From Selaginella moellendorffii (taxonomy: Eukaryota > Streptophyta > Lycopodiopsida > Selaginellales > Selaginellaceae), in contig NW_003314276.1 of the NCBI RefSeq assembly GCF_000143415.4, forward strand, positions 879,825-943,824: DNA of 64,000 bases, read 5' to 3'. Every line of letters starts with the position of its first letter. Positions within the stretch are counted from its first letter, which is position 1. Positions 21,516 through 33,555 of this stretch are shown here, piece by piece. The notes below the pieces were generated by a model that saw nothing but the letters and a program-made list of their open reading frames with translations, was not told where the DNA came from and made no database searches. The translations under genes and the position numbers were made by a program.

Positions 21516-21829
21516 TCAGTCATGGATTCCACACTCGTAATTGAACAAGGGCCAGCACGTAATTGAGCAAGGTGTTATTGTTATTGAGCCTGGCAAGCTC
21601 AAGGTCGACTGGCACATTCCAATCTTGGCGCAGATCTCGTCGTCATCGAGCACAGCTTCCAGATTTGCCAACACCTGTGGCCCATACTCCAGCACCAGCA
21701 GCTTGCACTGCACAGAAACCAACCATGTCACACTCGCCTCCTTTAAAAACCAGCTCGAACTGCCATTACTTCATCCTCATGGTTGTGCAATTTCTGGCAG
21801 TTGGCCAGCAGGAATTCAATCAGCTTCTC
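21516..21829 (-). CDS. Saposin B-type domain gene fragment
   Basis: Two minus-strand exons, 21770-21829 and 21516-21707, joined by a 62-nt GT-AG intron, give EKLIEFLLANCQKLHNHEDE followed by CKLLVLEYGPQVLANL and EICAKIGMC. This is the pattern of a saposin B domain: helix, Cys, an E-C-x-x-L-V turn, amphipathic helix, then the I-C-x-x-(I/L)-x-x-C end. Saposin-like proteins bind lipids and are typically vacuolar or secreted. The tail after the domain is short and ends at 21516. The exons encoding the first half, and a signal peptide, were not found upstream (above 21830), so this may be a partial or decayed gene. The intron size matches the intact genes nearby. Confidence 0.55.
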
Positions 21830-22049
21830 CTGGTTGGTGATCGATCAAAGCACAAAAGCATTTAAGACGATAGCCTGGAAACGGTTTTCTTCTCGTCTCA
21901 TAGACAGTGTTTTTGGATGTTCCAAGGTGGAGAAAGGTGGCTTCAAGGAGTATGTGCTCGAAATATGTGAGGTACAAGTGAATGATTAGTTGCCATCTTT
22001 AAAGGGTGATGATGGAATTAAATTTAAATATACTATCACTATGCATACT

Positions 22050-22240
22050 CAGGTGGCAATTGTGCAGGCGACTATCAATTCATCAACAGCATAAGTTGCA
22101 CCAACCTGTTTTCTGGTTTTCAGGATGGGTTTCATGTGGAATATGATGGAAGAAATCTGGCTAGGTTTTACAACTCCGTGAATTGCCAAGGGTCTGCAGT
22201 TACGACCATCGCAAGAGACGTATCTATAGTTGGCTAGCTA
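22050..22240 (+). other. Unassigned exon-like segment
   Basis: An open stretch on the plus strand after a CTCAG acceptor reads GGNCAGDYQFINSISC, then FHVEYDGRNLARFYNSVNCQ, ending at a TAG. Three regularly spaced cysteines suggest a small secreted protein, but no start or upstream exon in phase was found. Confidence 0.25.
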
Positions 22241-22564
22241 AACATTGTGATGCGTTATCGTGAATCTCATCAATAAAACATCCAATGCAGTTTGTACTTT
22301 TATGAATTGGCCTTTGTATAACTAGCAATTGCACTTCGAGATGTGGTAACTTATAAGTGGTCTTCCCTACCCCTTTCACTCCTGAAATAAGGTTTTCGTG
22401 CAGAGTGTTGCAGGTCATCTAGTTCTTATGTGTAAGCAAATGTCGGATGGAAAACTCCCACTGTCGCAAACATGGATCACGATCAAACGCTCGAATTTCG
22501 TTGAAGTCTCGTTGAGCCTCTTCTGAAAGAAGGAAAATCCGAAAATCCAGAAAAGTCAACAATT
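22241..22564. other. Intergenic, nothing recognised
   Basis: No coding or repeat signal seen between the exon-like segment and the start of the duplicated block. Confidence 0.5.
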
Positions 22565-23777
22565 AGATATAATTTGACTTCACTGACTGAAATAAAAACA
22601 GGATAAGGATGGTGTGGGGTTTGGCGAAGGTCCGGATTCCGGAACAATCCACTTGCGAAGAAATCTTGTTCCAATTCTGTGCAACAAGAGGACGTTAAAA
22701 CAGCGTAAGAACTGACGTTCAGGGGCGTCTGAAAAAATCAGTAAGTGTGAACTCGATCACAAAGAAACTCTTGAGTGTTGATGCAAAACTGAAGATCATC
22801 GCCACCACCTAGCCAAAAGTAAGCACGCCGCAGCCGACATCAACTTAGTCAAGCTTGGAAAGTCGCTTCCAAACCAAGTCCGCGTACTTGGAGAGCTACA
22901 AGATTATTTACACTCGTTTACCTTTGCTCGAAACTAATAACTAAGAAGCAACTAAGAAGCACTGTTTCAATTGAAGCAATTGGTAATCAAGTTGGCACAG
23001 CCTTTTCCGCAACAAGAATGCTTCCCAAAACTGCGCAGTCTGACGAGCTCAAACCATGCCGACTCCTTTGCGAGCCGAGAAATCCCCGGCGAGCAGCGCC
23101 ATCCGGGACGTAAGGCATGGTTTCCAGGAGCTCTCTCGCCTGGCTCAATCTCCCAGTCCGTCCTAAAAGATCCAGCATCGAGCAGTAGTGTCTGGGCTGA
23201 GGCTTGACTCCACAGTCGCCGCTCATTGAAACGAAGATCTCGCAGCCCTCGCGAAGCCGCCCTGCGTGGCTGCAAGCAACCAAGGCACTCAAATACGCAA
23301 CTTGGTCAGGGAGAAGCCCGTGCTGGATCATCTCACGAAAGAGATCAATCGCTTGCGCTCCATCGCCGGACTGGCTACACGCGGAGATCACCGACGTCCA
23401 CGACACAACGTTCCATTCGGGCATTCTCTGGAAGATCTTCTTGGATTCCTGGAGATTCCCGCGGTGGGAGAATGCCGCCAGGATGGAGTTCCAGGAGACG
23501 ATGTCTCTCTCGGGCATGAGAGCAAGGATTGCTTGCGCGAGGCCCAGATGGCCTTGTTGGGTATATCCCGCAAGGAGCGAGTTCCAGGTCCACAGCTCCC
23601 ACTCGGGCATACTCTCCAGCATCCATCTTGCTTCCTCGAGGTGCCCTCTTGACGCCATCGCCGCGATCATCGTGTTCCAAGTCACAAGATCGCGCTGCTG
23701 GAGCTGGGAGAAGATCTCGCGAGCTTTATCCAGCTTCTGGCGCGCGACAAGGAGGCCCAAGATTGCATTGGAGGAGA
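22565..23777. repeat. Segmental duplication, copy 2 (partner at 1216-2398)
   Basis: Carries the intact version of the PPR 3' half and its downstream flank. Probably the source copy because the PPR gene extends beyond it without interruption. Confidence 0.9.
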
Positions 23778-24561
23778 CGACGCTGGGCTCGGGCATGGAC
23801 TCGTAAATCTGGATTGAATCCGCGACATCGCCCCTCTGTGCGAGCGCCTGGATCATGATCGTCCATGCCACGGCATTGCGTTCGGGCATCTTGTCAAAGA
23901 GATCCATGGCGGCGGCGAGATCTCCTGCCGCAAGACAAGCCTGGAGCATCGTCGCCCACGACACGAGATTGCGCTCTGGCATTTGGACGAAGATCAAGCG
24001 AGCGCCACGAGCGTGATGATCTCCTTTCTGGGCATATGCTGCAAGCATAGTGTTCCAGGAGATTAGATCGCGCTCCGGCATACGATCAAACACCTCAATC
24101 GCCCCATCAAGATCGCCAGTTTGCGCAAAGACTTCCAGGAATGTGTTCCAGGAGACCACATCGCGTCTGACCATGGCGGCAAACAGCTTCTTTGCATCGA
24201 AAAAATGCCCATTTTGGGCATACGCCGCGAGCATCGTGTTCCAGGTGAAGAGGTTCCACTCTGGTGCCGCATCAAAGACATTCTTGGCCTGCTCGATCTT
24301 GCCGCTTGCGCCAAACCCAAAGATCATGATCGTCCAGGAGAAGACATTGCGATTGCTGATCCCAGCGAAGATCCCCCACGCAGCCTCCAGATCCCCGCAC
24401 TTTCCAAACATCTCCACTGCCAGATTCGCAAGGAAGGTATCCCGGGAGAGATCGATCGCGGCAGACGCAAGGACCTCTCGGCCCCGTGCCAGATCTCTTC
24501 CATCGCCACATGATTTTAGGGCAGAGGCAATGCTTTCCCGGGAAAGAAAAGCATCTCGCAT
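22987..24561 (-). CDS. Pentatricopeptide repeat (PPR) protein, PLS-class-like
   Basis: 524 codons, intronless, as is usual for plant PPR genes. PPR proteins bind organellar RNAs in a sequence-specific way and act in editing, splicing or stability. After about 75 residues, some 13 repeats follow, mostly the 31-residue S type with (V/L)(S/T)W(N/T) near the start and (M)PER at the end. A longer L-like pair near the C-terminus reads LPDQVAYLSALVACSHAGR and PRHYCSMLDLLGR. The expected E1/E2/DYW domains do not follow: after MPYVPDGAA the last 30 residues look out of frame, while another frame reads ALLAGDFSA, as an E domain would. No strong plastid or mitochondrial leader is obvious. Possibly frameshifted at its end, otherwise intact. 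Confidence 0.85.
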   Translation of the reverse strand: MRDAFLSRESIASALKSCGDGRDLARGREVLASAAIDLSRDTFLANLAVEMFGKCGDLEAAWGIFAGISNRNVFSWTIMIFGFGASGKIEQAKNVFDAAPEWNLFTWNTMLAAYAQNGHFFDAKKLFAAMVRRDVVSWNTFLEVFAQTGDLDGAIEVFDRMPERDLISWNTMLAAYAQKGDHHARGARLIFVQMPERNLVSWATMLQACLAAGDLAAAMDLFDKMPERNAVAWTIMIQALAQRGDVADSIQIYESMPEPSVVSSNAILGLLVARQKLDKAREIFSQLQQRDLVTWNTMIAAMASRGHLEEARWMLESMPEWELWTWNSLLAGYTQQGHLGLAQAILALMPERDIVSWNSILAAFSHRGNLQESKKIFQRMPEWNVVSWTSVISACSQSGDGAQAIDLFREMIQHGLLPDQVAYLSALVACSHAGRLREGCEIFVSMSGDCGVKPQPRHYCSMLDLLGRTGRLSQARELLETMPYVPDGAARRGFLGSQRSRHGLSSSDCAVLGSILVAEKAVPT

Positions 24562-24761
24562 ATTCCCAATACTTAAATTTTGCTCCTCTGTTTCCCTCTT
24601 TCTCTGTTCCTTGATTAGAAGTTACAGCGAAGAAAGCAAGATCCTTTCCTTGGGCGCGATTGTACGCCTTCGCGGAGCACGATATAATCACTCAGTCGCG
24701 ATGGATCAATCAATTCGAGCCAATTCCTCCTCTTTCTCACCGCACTCTGTCCGGATCAGCG
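24562..24761. promoter_or_regulatory. Shared divergent promoter, PPR / tetraspanin
   Basis: 200 bp separates the two divergently oriented start codons. No clear TATA box was recognised. Confidence 0.45.
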
Positions 24762-25612
24762 ATGGCAAGGAGGAGAATGAGCAATATGGCTATGGCTGCC
24801 TTCAGTGGTATCACGCTCCTCTGTGGGATCGTGGTGCTGGGAACCGGGATCTGGCTCTCCACCAAGCACAGCACCGATTGCGTCCGCTTCCTCGAGTGGC
24901 CGATCATCGTCCTGGGCGTCGCCATCACTCTAATCTCTCTGGCGGGGATTGCCGGCGCGCTGACGATGAACGGTGCGCTGCTCGCATTCTACACAATCTT
25001 CATGCTCATGGCGATCCTCACGCTCATGGCATTCGTCCTCTTCGCGTTCGTGGTGACCTCGGGCCAGAACGGGCATGGATTGGTGGGCAAAGTCTACAAG
25101 GAATTCGAGTTCAATGACTACTCCGACTGGCTCCGGAATCGCGTCGAGGATCGCAGGAGCTGGAGCCTCATCACCCTCTGCCTCCGCGACGCCAAGACCT
25201 GCGACGACATGGCGGAGAGTTACAACACCCTGGACAAGTTCAACATGGCGGACCTCTCAGCGGTCGAGGTAAGCTCATCCAGCAATCTAAGGTTTCTTTC
25301 TTCCAAGAGCGATCGATGGATTACTCGTGTTGTGATCAGTCTGGATGCTGCAAGCCTCCCTTCGCTTGCAATTACCAGTGGAGGAACGCCACCAACTGGT
25401 TCCACCCCCTCACCCCGGATGCCAATCCCGATTGCCGGCGCTGGAACAACGACGATCTCTGCTTCAACTGCGATTCGTGCAAGGCGGGGCTGCTCCAGCA
25501 AGTGAAGAGCCGCTGGAGGACCGTGGCGATCATCGACGTGGTGGTGCTGGCGATCCTGATCCTCGCGTACGCCCTCGCGCTGAGCGCGTTCCGGGGCGCC
25601 AAAGCAAGGTAG
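24762..25612 (+). CDS. Tetraspanin
   Basis: Four-pass plasma-membrane scaffold protein of the plant tetraspanin family. Two exons, 24762-25268 and 25340-25612, with a 71-nt GT-AG intron, give about 260 residues. Starting at the ATG at 24762 (MARRRMSNMAM), TM1 is around FSGITLLCGIVVLGTGIWL, TM2 around PIIVLGVAITLISLAGIAG and TM3 around FMLMAILTLMAFVLFAFVV. A large extracellular loop of about 120 residues follows with the plant GCCKPP motif (start of exon 2) and further cysteines (NYQW, DCRRW, CFNCDSC). TM4 is near the end (AIIDVVVLAILILAYALAL), followed by a short cytosolic tail. A longer in-frame ATG at 24660 lacks family support. Intact. Confidence 0.93.
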
Positions 25613-26447
25613 TGACGATCGTCTCCCTCGTTTTGCATTGTTTGTGCGGTGTGGATATTTGTTTTCCAAGTGTGCAAGGAAGAATATTCTAAGGGATAAG
25701 TTCGAAATTTGAAAGTTTGCGCGCGTTTCCAGGTTTTAGGGCAAGAGCGTGGTTTTAAGAGCACATGCCGCTCAGTGTGCGCAGTTATGTTGCGCAAACA
25801 AACCGAGAGCTCCCAAATCTGGGACTCCCTGCCAAGAGCAGGCGCTGCGGTAACTCGCGCGCGACAGAATCAGATGCTACTGCCGCGCCCACGCCAAGAG
25901 TTACAATCAAAACAAAAGACCACCAGAAAATTCGGTCAAAAATCTTGCGCACAAGACCCATCAATCAATCCGGTCTCTCGCACTGAACCCAATTGAATGA
26001 AATGAATCGAGGCCCCCTCCCAAATGTTTGTGCCCGGCCCCAAGAACCCTAACCGCCCGCCGGGGGGGCTTAACGAGAAACCGTTCAAATCCACAATCCA
26101 ACGGCTCAGCATTAACTCCGGCCACGTGTCGCCAATGCCGGGGCTCACACTGCCCCCGCCACGCATCCGACGGCTCTGGGCTGGACAGGTGCCTCGACCG
26201 CGCAATGCCAATCCGACGGTGCACACTGTCCACGTGACACCGTCAGATGGCCATCCGACGGTTGCGACCGGAAAAGGAGAAACGTTTATTTTTTGTATTT
26301 GGCCTAAAAATATGAAATTTCTTTTGTGGTGTTGGGCAAGGAGGGAAAGAGAGGAGGAGAAGAAAAGAGAGGGTGTAATCGTCTCCTTTGAGTCAAGGTA
26401 TGTGTATTCTTGATTATCAAGTGGAAGAAGAACAACAGCGCCAAACG
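25613..26447. other. Intergenic: tetraspanin 3' flank and PB1 gene 5' region
   Basis: No gene seen. A GTATGTGT donor-like site at 26398 suggests a 5'-UTR intron or an upstream exon for the PB1 gene. GC-rich CACGTG-type motifs occur near 26122 and 26231. Confidence 0.45.
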
Positions 26448-28043
26448 ATGATCGCCGTGAATTCCAAACAGCAGCAACAGCCAGCAGCCGCAGGGGTAAT
26501 GGACAGGGAGCACGATCACGATCAGCGTGATCGCGACCAAATGGAGGATGACAACGTCATGGGATCCGTGAATTCATCGTCGGTGGAGGACCAGAGCTCT
26601 GTCAAGTCGGAATCCCTGTCGCCGCCCTGCCCAAACTCCAAGATCAAGATCATGTGTAGCTATGGCGGGAGGATTTTGCCGCGGCCGCACGACGGGCAGC
26701 TCCGCTACGTGGGCGGCGAGACGAGGATCTTGCTGTGGCAGCGGAGCATTTCCTTTGGGGAGATGATGGCCAAGCTCGTGGCGATGGTGGGGAGGAGCGT
26801 GGCGGTTAAGTACCAGCTCCCAAACGAGGATTTGGACGCGCTCATCTCGGTGGTCTGCGAGGAGGATTTTGGGAGTATGATCGACGAGTATCTCCGGATG
26901 GAGGGCCGAGATAGCAGCGCTCGTCTCAGGCTCTTCTTGTTCTTCATTCCGGCACCGACTCCACCGTCATCGTCCTCTCCCAGACTGAGCGAATCGAGAT
27001 CTCTGGACCAGCAGTTCATCGAAGCGCTGAATGGAATGCCGGTGGCGAGCGGTGGAAACTCTGGTGCTGCTCCTCGGCCATCCAGAGCTCTCGACGAGGA
27101 TCTCGAGTGTGGTCGTCCTGTGAAGCCGATCAAGATGCACAGGCAGCTCTCGGCCACGGACAGGATCGCGGAGACGGCTTCCGGCTCGCCTAGCAGCAGG
27201 AGAGTATCACCGCGGACGTCTCCAAGAGCTCCCGACGAGTGCCCTTCGGTGAGGAGCGCTAGATCATCACTCCTCCAGCAGCAGCTGCAGGACTCTCTCC
27301 ACGAGCCGTGCAAGCAGCTAGCAGTAGCGACGAGGGAGAATTCGGCTGGAAGGATCCCGCAGGAGATGATCGAGGCGGTGATGATACACCACTACTATCC
27401 AGGCACCGATCCTTGTTCGAGACAGGTCTTCAGCAACGAGCCACCGACACCTCCGGACATGTCCAAAGTCGCCCACCACGAAGGAGAATCGCCCAAGAAG
27501 GCGGACCAGCACAGCCAAGATCTCCAGGCCGCCAATGGATTTATCTGCGTTTCGACCACCTGGTGCCCAGGAAGCGAAGTTCTTGTCAACCGACAGTATA
27601 GTCCTGCTGCCGTCCACCATCGCCACGGCCACCCGATAGCTCCAGCGATATGTGATCAGCAGCTCTACCCGGTGATGGCGTCCGCCACCGCCTGCTGCTC
27701 CTGCCGGGAGACGAGAACTTCCAAGCCTGGCCCTTCTCCATCTCGGTTCCGTGACGGACTCCAGCAGCAGCAGCCACAGCAGCAGATTTTTCACGAGCAA
27801 GTTGACGACAACACCAGGATGTTGTTGAGGCCGGTTTTAGTTCCACAGCAGCAGCACCAACAGCAGCAGCCATTTTATGAGCCTGTCCACCACCATCACC
27901 GTCTTGTAGCTGAAAAGAATGGCTCGAGACTGAGCGATATGGACAGGCGTCATCACTTGAATCACCACCACCACCATCACCCACAGCAGCAGCAGCAACA
28001 TCAGCCTCCACCACCACAGCAGCAGCAGCAGCAAACAAGCTAG
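26448..28043 (+). CDS. PB1-domain protein with Gln/His-rich tail
   Basis: About 531 codons in one open frame. Residues about 60-170 form a PB1 domain: IKIMCSYGGRILPRPHDGQLRYVGGETRI, then FGEMMAKL, VAVKYQLPNEDLDALISVVCEEDF and LRLFLFF. The order basic cluster, VGG-ET, YQLP-EDLD, LISV-EDF is that of plant PB1 proteins and of the PB1 domain fused to some Raf-like kinases; no kinase follows here. PB1 domains mediate protein-protein contacts. The rest is low complexity, Ser/Pro/Arg then His- and Gln-rich, ending in poly-Gln. I prefer ATG 26448; ATG 26400 is in frame but overlaps a splice-donor-like GTATGTG. Function unknown. Confidence 0.85.
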   Translation: MIAVNSKQQQQPAAAGVMDREHDHDQRDRDQMEDDNVMGSVNSSSVEDQSSVKSESLSPPCPNSKIKIMCSYGGRILPRPHDGQLRYVGGETRILLWQRSISFGEMMAKLVAMVGRSVAVKYQLPNEDLDALISVVCEEDFGSMIDEYLRMEGRDSSARLRLFLFFIPAPTPPSSSSPRLSESRSLDQQFIEALNGMPVASGGNSGAAPRPSRALDEDLECGRPVKPIKMHRQLSATDRIAETASGSPSSRRVSPRTSPRAPDECPSVRSARSSLLQQQLQDSLHEPCKQLAVATRENSAGRIPQEMIEAVMIHHYYPGTDPCSRQVFSNEPPTPPDMSKVAHHEGESPKKADQHSQDLQAANGFICVSTTWCPGSEVLVNRQYSPAAVHHRHGHPIAPAICDQQLYPVMASATACCSCRETRTSKPGPSPSRFRDGLQQQQPQQQIFHEQVDDNTRMLLRPVLVPQQQHQQQQPFYEPVHHHHRLVAEKNGSRLSDMDRRHHLNHHHHHHPQQQQQHQPPPPQQQQQQTS

Positions 28044-28288
28044 CCCACTCTGCTAGTTTTGATTGATCGTTTAGCTGCTTGCTTTACTCGTCTAAAACTT
28101 TCCGTGTCAGATCTAAGTATAAGCGATGAAATAGTTTGTTTCTTGTCCTTCGTCCTCCTGTGGCTGAAAGAGAAGGATCATATTTCCCGGACAAAGCAAT
28201 TTGGCAGTACACACCTGGCGAGCTGTTGCATCCGCTTTTGCAGAGTTTGTCTGCAGCCATGTTGCTTGAGGAGCTTCACTTGCTTTTC

Positions 28289-29578
28289 TCAGCTTGAATC
28301 TTCAACCACGTCGATCCCGGCCTCCTCGTAAGTTAAGATATCTGCATCCTTGTCGAAGAGGTCCCAATCCGGCTCTCCCCAGTTCATGAACGCTTTGGCT
28401 CGATCCAGTCTCGCATTCACGATGTCCCAGTTTACTAGATGCTCCAGGAATGTAGACACGTAGTCTGGCCTGTTGTTCTGCGGGATGTGAGTTAACATTA
28501 TTAGCTCGAGAGATGGGAGAAACTCTAATCTATACTCACTTGGAAATCGAGATAGTAAGCGTGCTGCAAAAACCAAAGAAGCGAGCGAGTTAGATCCAAA
28601 CAAAGAGAGTAAAAAAGTCTTTATACCTCCCAAACATCGAGCACAAGCAATGGCTGCAATCGAGAGATAGCGGTGACATGTTATTCAAAGGAAAAAAGAG
28701 AGAAGAAAAGAATTTCAAAGGCTTACAATGTGATCCCAAATGAGAGGATTAATAGCGTTTGGAGTTTTCTCAACGACCAGCTTCGCTTCCTTCACTGCAG
28801 GTATTCTCAAGTCACAATACACAACAAAAAGGATAAAACGAAAGAGATGAAAGAAAAATTAGGAACTCACGAGCAAGCCATGCCCAACCAGCACCAAATT
28901 GAGAAGCTGCCGCGAGCTTGAACTCCTTGACAAAATTATCGTAAGAGCCAAGCTGCTTGTCAATAAGCTCGGCAATCTCGCCAGTCGGAGATTTGCCACC
29001 TCCAGGCTTGAGAGAAGTGAAGAAGAAATCGTGATTCCAAGCCTGACAAACAACAACGACAGGTTATCATCGGCTCAAAGAAAAAAAAAGTTCTTAGTCC
29101 GAGAGAAAGAGAAACAAGGAAGACAAAAGAGCTCGGTTCTACTTAGTCTGAGAGGATAAAAAAGAAGGAAGAAAAACGGAGTACCTGCGCTGCATTGTTG
29201 AATGCCGGTTGGGGGCTTCCTCTATTGTAACTTATTTTGACAATGTCTTCCAAGAGATAGCCCTCGAACGGAGTATTTGCGATTTGCCTGTTTAGATTCT
29301 CAATGTATCCTCGCTGGTGCTTTCCCCAGTGGACCTCCAGCGTCTTCTTGCTCATGTAAGGCTCCAGCGCACTCTAGAGGAATGGATCCAGTAAGGAAGC
29401 TAAAACCCTAGACAAAACCCACCGATTCGTAGGGAAGCGCCGGCAATGCAAACTTCGCCCTCGCGATTCCGCCGCGGTTGCATTGCGATCTCTTCGACCC
29501 GCCGCGATTCGAAGAAATCCGTGGAGGAGCGATGGAGGCGATCGCCGCCGCCGCCGTCGCGCAGCACCCGGGCGGCAT
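28289..29578 (-). CDS. FSD: Iron superoxide dismutase, plastid type
   Basis: Converts superoxide to hydrogen peroxide and oxygen, in the chloroplast by its leader. Seven exons join in frame: 29423-29578, 29185-29373, 28871-29042, 28727-28794, 28627-28653 (9 codons), 28540-28563 (8 codons) and 28289-28477, with introns of about 50-140 nt. The first 45 or so residues are rich in Ala, Ser and Arg ([17 protein letters not shown]), like a transit peptide. All four metal ligands are visible in [16 protein letters not shown] and LVLDVWEHAYY (Asp and His), the last split across two micro-exons. [20 protein letters not shown] follows, then an acidic tail. ATG 29578 is the first true ATG. Intact; divergent from the gene at 29723. 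Confidence 0.95.
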
Positions 29579-29722
29579 AGCTTTGAAAATATTTCCCACT
29601 AAAACGCAAATTAGAGCAAGGTAGAAGAAAGAACCCTAGGTCCATTTTAGCCCTAATTTGAAACCCTAATTTGGGGAAGCGAGAGCGAGGGCGAGAGAGA
29701 GGATAGAGCTCGCGGAATCGCA
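29579..29722. promoter_or_regulatory. Bidirectional promoter with telo-box motifs
   Basis: 144 bp between divergent start codons. AAACCCTAATTT at about 29661 and related CCCTAA/CCCTAG motifs at 29633 and 29651 match the plant telo-box, typical of housekeeping and translation genes. Confidence 0.5.
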
Positions 29723-30496
29723 ATGTCTGGCGCGATCGACAATTGGGGCGGCGACAAGGGCAATGCGGCGGAGGCGCGGCGCAAGCAGCCCAAGCATCTG
29801 TGGCGGATGAAGAACAACCAGGTCGGTAGCAGGCTCCAGGGGAGATTGGCGTACGAGCCGCCGCGGCTGAGCGATCTCCAACACCAGAATCGCGTCAAGG
29901 CGCGGAAATACTTCCCAAAGAAGAAATCCGCGCAGTCCCAGGCACAGGAGCACCCTCACGCCCCAAGAAACACGACCTCTTTCATCATGCGCGCCAAATG
30001 CTCCGGAGGGATCGCTCCCCCGACTCCGTCTACGCCGGCTGTGATCTCCACCCCGGATCTCTCCGGCGTGGCGTCGTATCGCGAGGGGATCACCGAGGAA
30101 GTGAACAAGGAATGGGGTGTCAATGGCTATGGCTCGATGAATGGTCTCATCCGGCTCAAGGAGGACAGGATCGACGACTCGGACAGCGAGAGCGACGTGG
30201 ATCAAGGCGTGCAATCCGTCCAGCAGCTAGAGCAGCGCCTCGATCAGGACCTCAACCGGTTTGAGATCCTCTACACGCCAGGAGCTGGCGATCAGGATAA
30301 CTTCTCGCTGGCTGGGATGCAACTCCACGATCAAGAGAACCATATTGCGCATCTGGAAGAGGAGAACTTGACGCTCAAGGAGCGGATCTACATCCTGGAG
30401 CAGCAGCTGGACGAGCTCAAGCAAAAGTTGGCGCAGCAGCAGAATAGCGAGAGCGTGGACGAGATGGAAGTTTGCTCCAGCGATGGAGCGACGTGA
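29723..30496 (+). CDS. Plant-specific coiled-coil protein, possibly PRLI-interacting factor A-like
   Basis: 257 codons, no intron. A basic N-terminal region contains PKHLWRMKNNQVGSRLQGRL and ends in NTTSFIMRAK. A middle part reads SGGIAPPTPSTPAV, then VNKEWGVNGYGSMNGLIRLK, then an acidic Ser/Asp stretch. From about residue 200 a leucine-heptad coiled coil follows (HLEEENLTLKERIYILEQQL), ending in a Gln-rich tail. The NTTSFIMRAK and EWGVNGYGSMNGLIRL blocks recall the plant family annotated as PRLI-interacting factor A; this name is from memory and uncertain. No transmembrane segment or signal peptide. It shares its promoter region with the Fe-SOD gene. Confidence 0.75.
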   Translation: MSGAIDNWGGDKGNAAEARRKQPKHLWRMKNNQVGSRLQGRLAYEPPRLSDLQHQNRVKARKYFPKKKSAQSQAQEHPHAPRNTTSFIMRAKCSGGIAPPTPSTPAVISTPDLSGVASYREGITEEVNKEWGVNGYGSMNGLIRLKEDRIDDSDSESDVDQGVQSVQQLEQRLDQDLNRFEILYTPGAGDQDNFSLAGMQLHDQENHIAHLEEENLTLKERIYILEQQLDELKQKLAQQQNSESVDEMEVCSSDGAT

Positions 30497-31926
30497 AGAG
30501 GCCTCTTTCCTTTCGGGATTTCGACTCCTCGGTGGGAAGCGATCGAGAATCGAGAATCGAGAAGGGTGGTGACGATCCGGCAGGGAACGAACGAACGTTA
30601 CGCAGCTTTTGATGGTACTTAACCTTGTAAGCTTTTTAAGTATGTGTCTACTAAGTTACTCTCTGTACAGCTCTGATCCATCCATCCGAGGTAAAAAAAG
30701 TTCTCTTGTTTTTTTTTTCTTTCCTCTCTCTTTTCGTCTCGTGGTACTTTTGTGATTAAAGTTTCTGGGATCTCTTTTCGTTCAGCAGCAGTGATTCTGG
30801 ATCTTCTCTTCTTTTTTCAGCAGTGTTTGCACTCTCTCACTCACTCAGTAGTGTGTTTCTCTCAGTCACGATTGACACTACTCAGATTAATTGCTTGCAG
30901 GTGGTTCGATTATGTCTCCAAAATATCTTATTGCTTGATCTCTCGCAAGCTCTATCGAAGCAGACAAAACTCCGACTTTGCTCTCTCCTGGACTATAAAG
31001 ACGAATCGCATTAAGACGATACGTATCAGTCATGAATCGAGAGACCACGAGAAAGGTCTTGCGTATATTTCTTGTTGATTTTCCTTGTTTAAACTTCTCT
31101 TTCGACGTCGTGCTGGTGCTGGTGGGATAGTGTCTCGATCGAGATTGTTGTTTGGTTGGCTTGTTTGATGGATTAAATGGATTGCCTCCTTGTTTGTTTG
31201 CTGGATGTTCTCACAAAAACTGATCTCCCTTTCCAAGATCTGATCCGATCTGTATTCATCTGAATTTCTGAGAGATGTTCAAAGAGAAAAGAGGCTAAAA
31301 TTCCTATGAGAAATTCCAGAAATCAATCCGTACTGAATGTGCTATAACTTGTCAAAACTCGGAACAATGCTCCAAACACTTAAGAGAATTTCGAGAATTT
31401 CTTTCGCTCTCTCAAAATATAAAGTTGCACTCTTAAGAATGGAACTTCTTCTCCCAAGACCGAGAAATCTGTGAACCAGTATCAGAGCCTGAAACCAGCT
31501 CGATGGGATGATTTAAACAATCGAAAGTATCACATTTCGTCGCTGGACGATGCAGACCCTAGAACAAAAGTCTTCCATGGTTGTCATGTCCCTCCCAAAG
31601 CTATACTTTTTAGATCTTCTGTTGCCTTAAACACGTTGTGATCTAGCTTCGTATGTTATAAGTCTTTCATTGAATTATAAGCCTTGGGAAAAAGAAGACT
31701 GAGAAATTAGAAAAAGAAAAGTTATTTTATTGTAAGTATAAAAGGTGGGATAAGCGTGGAAGTTGGGGAAGTTAGATAACTTCCTCTTGTCCATTTCAGC
31801 TGAATCCCGTGGCCATGCCGGCTGAACGGTAGTTAGGGCACACAGCATCCAAGTTCGCTTGGAAACCTCTCTTTCATTCAACGCGACAACACCCAAGTCC
31901 TCTCCCCAGCACACAACCCTGCAGAG
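30497..31926. other. Intergenic: 3' UTR of 29723 gene and beta-tubulin promoter
   Basis: No gene seen. TATAAAAGG at 31737-31745, about 180 bp before the tubulin ATG, is a good TATA box. The rest is AT-rich without recognisable repeats. Confidence 0.55.
31737..31745 (+). promoter_or_regulatory. TATA box of beta-tubulin
   Basis: TATAAAAGG on the coding strand upstream of ATG 31927. Confidence 0.55.
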
Positions 31927-33400
<1,474 letters not shown>

Positions 33401-33555
33401 GCGGCGTGTGATCATGTCCAAGCACCATGGGACAATTTTCCTGTTCTTTGTTACCGAGCTAGTACCACAGTTTCAAAGATAGAGCAAGAGATTAGCAAGA
33501 GTTATGCTTTGAAACGAACTTGTTTCCTGAAAACAAAGCTTATTCCAGGCGACTT

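Noticed and set aside
21541-21600. Similarity to the TTATTGAGC-rich part of the polyphenol oxidase gene (3738-3790)
   Set aside because: Only short shared words; the minus strand here encodes a saposin-like segment, which explains it better.
24050-25117. Plus-strand frame of 355 codons
   Set aside because: Antisense shadow of the PPR gene running out of frame into the tetraspanin exon.
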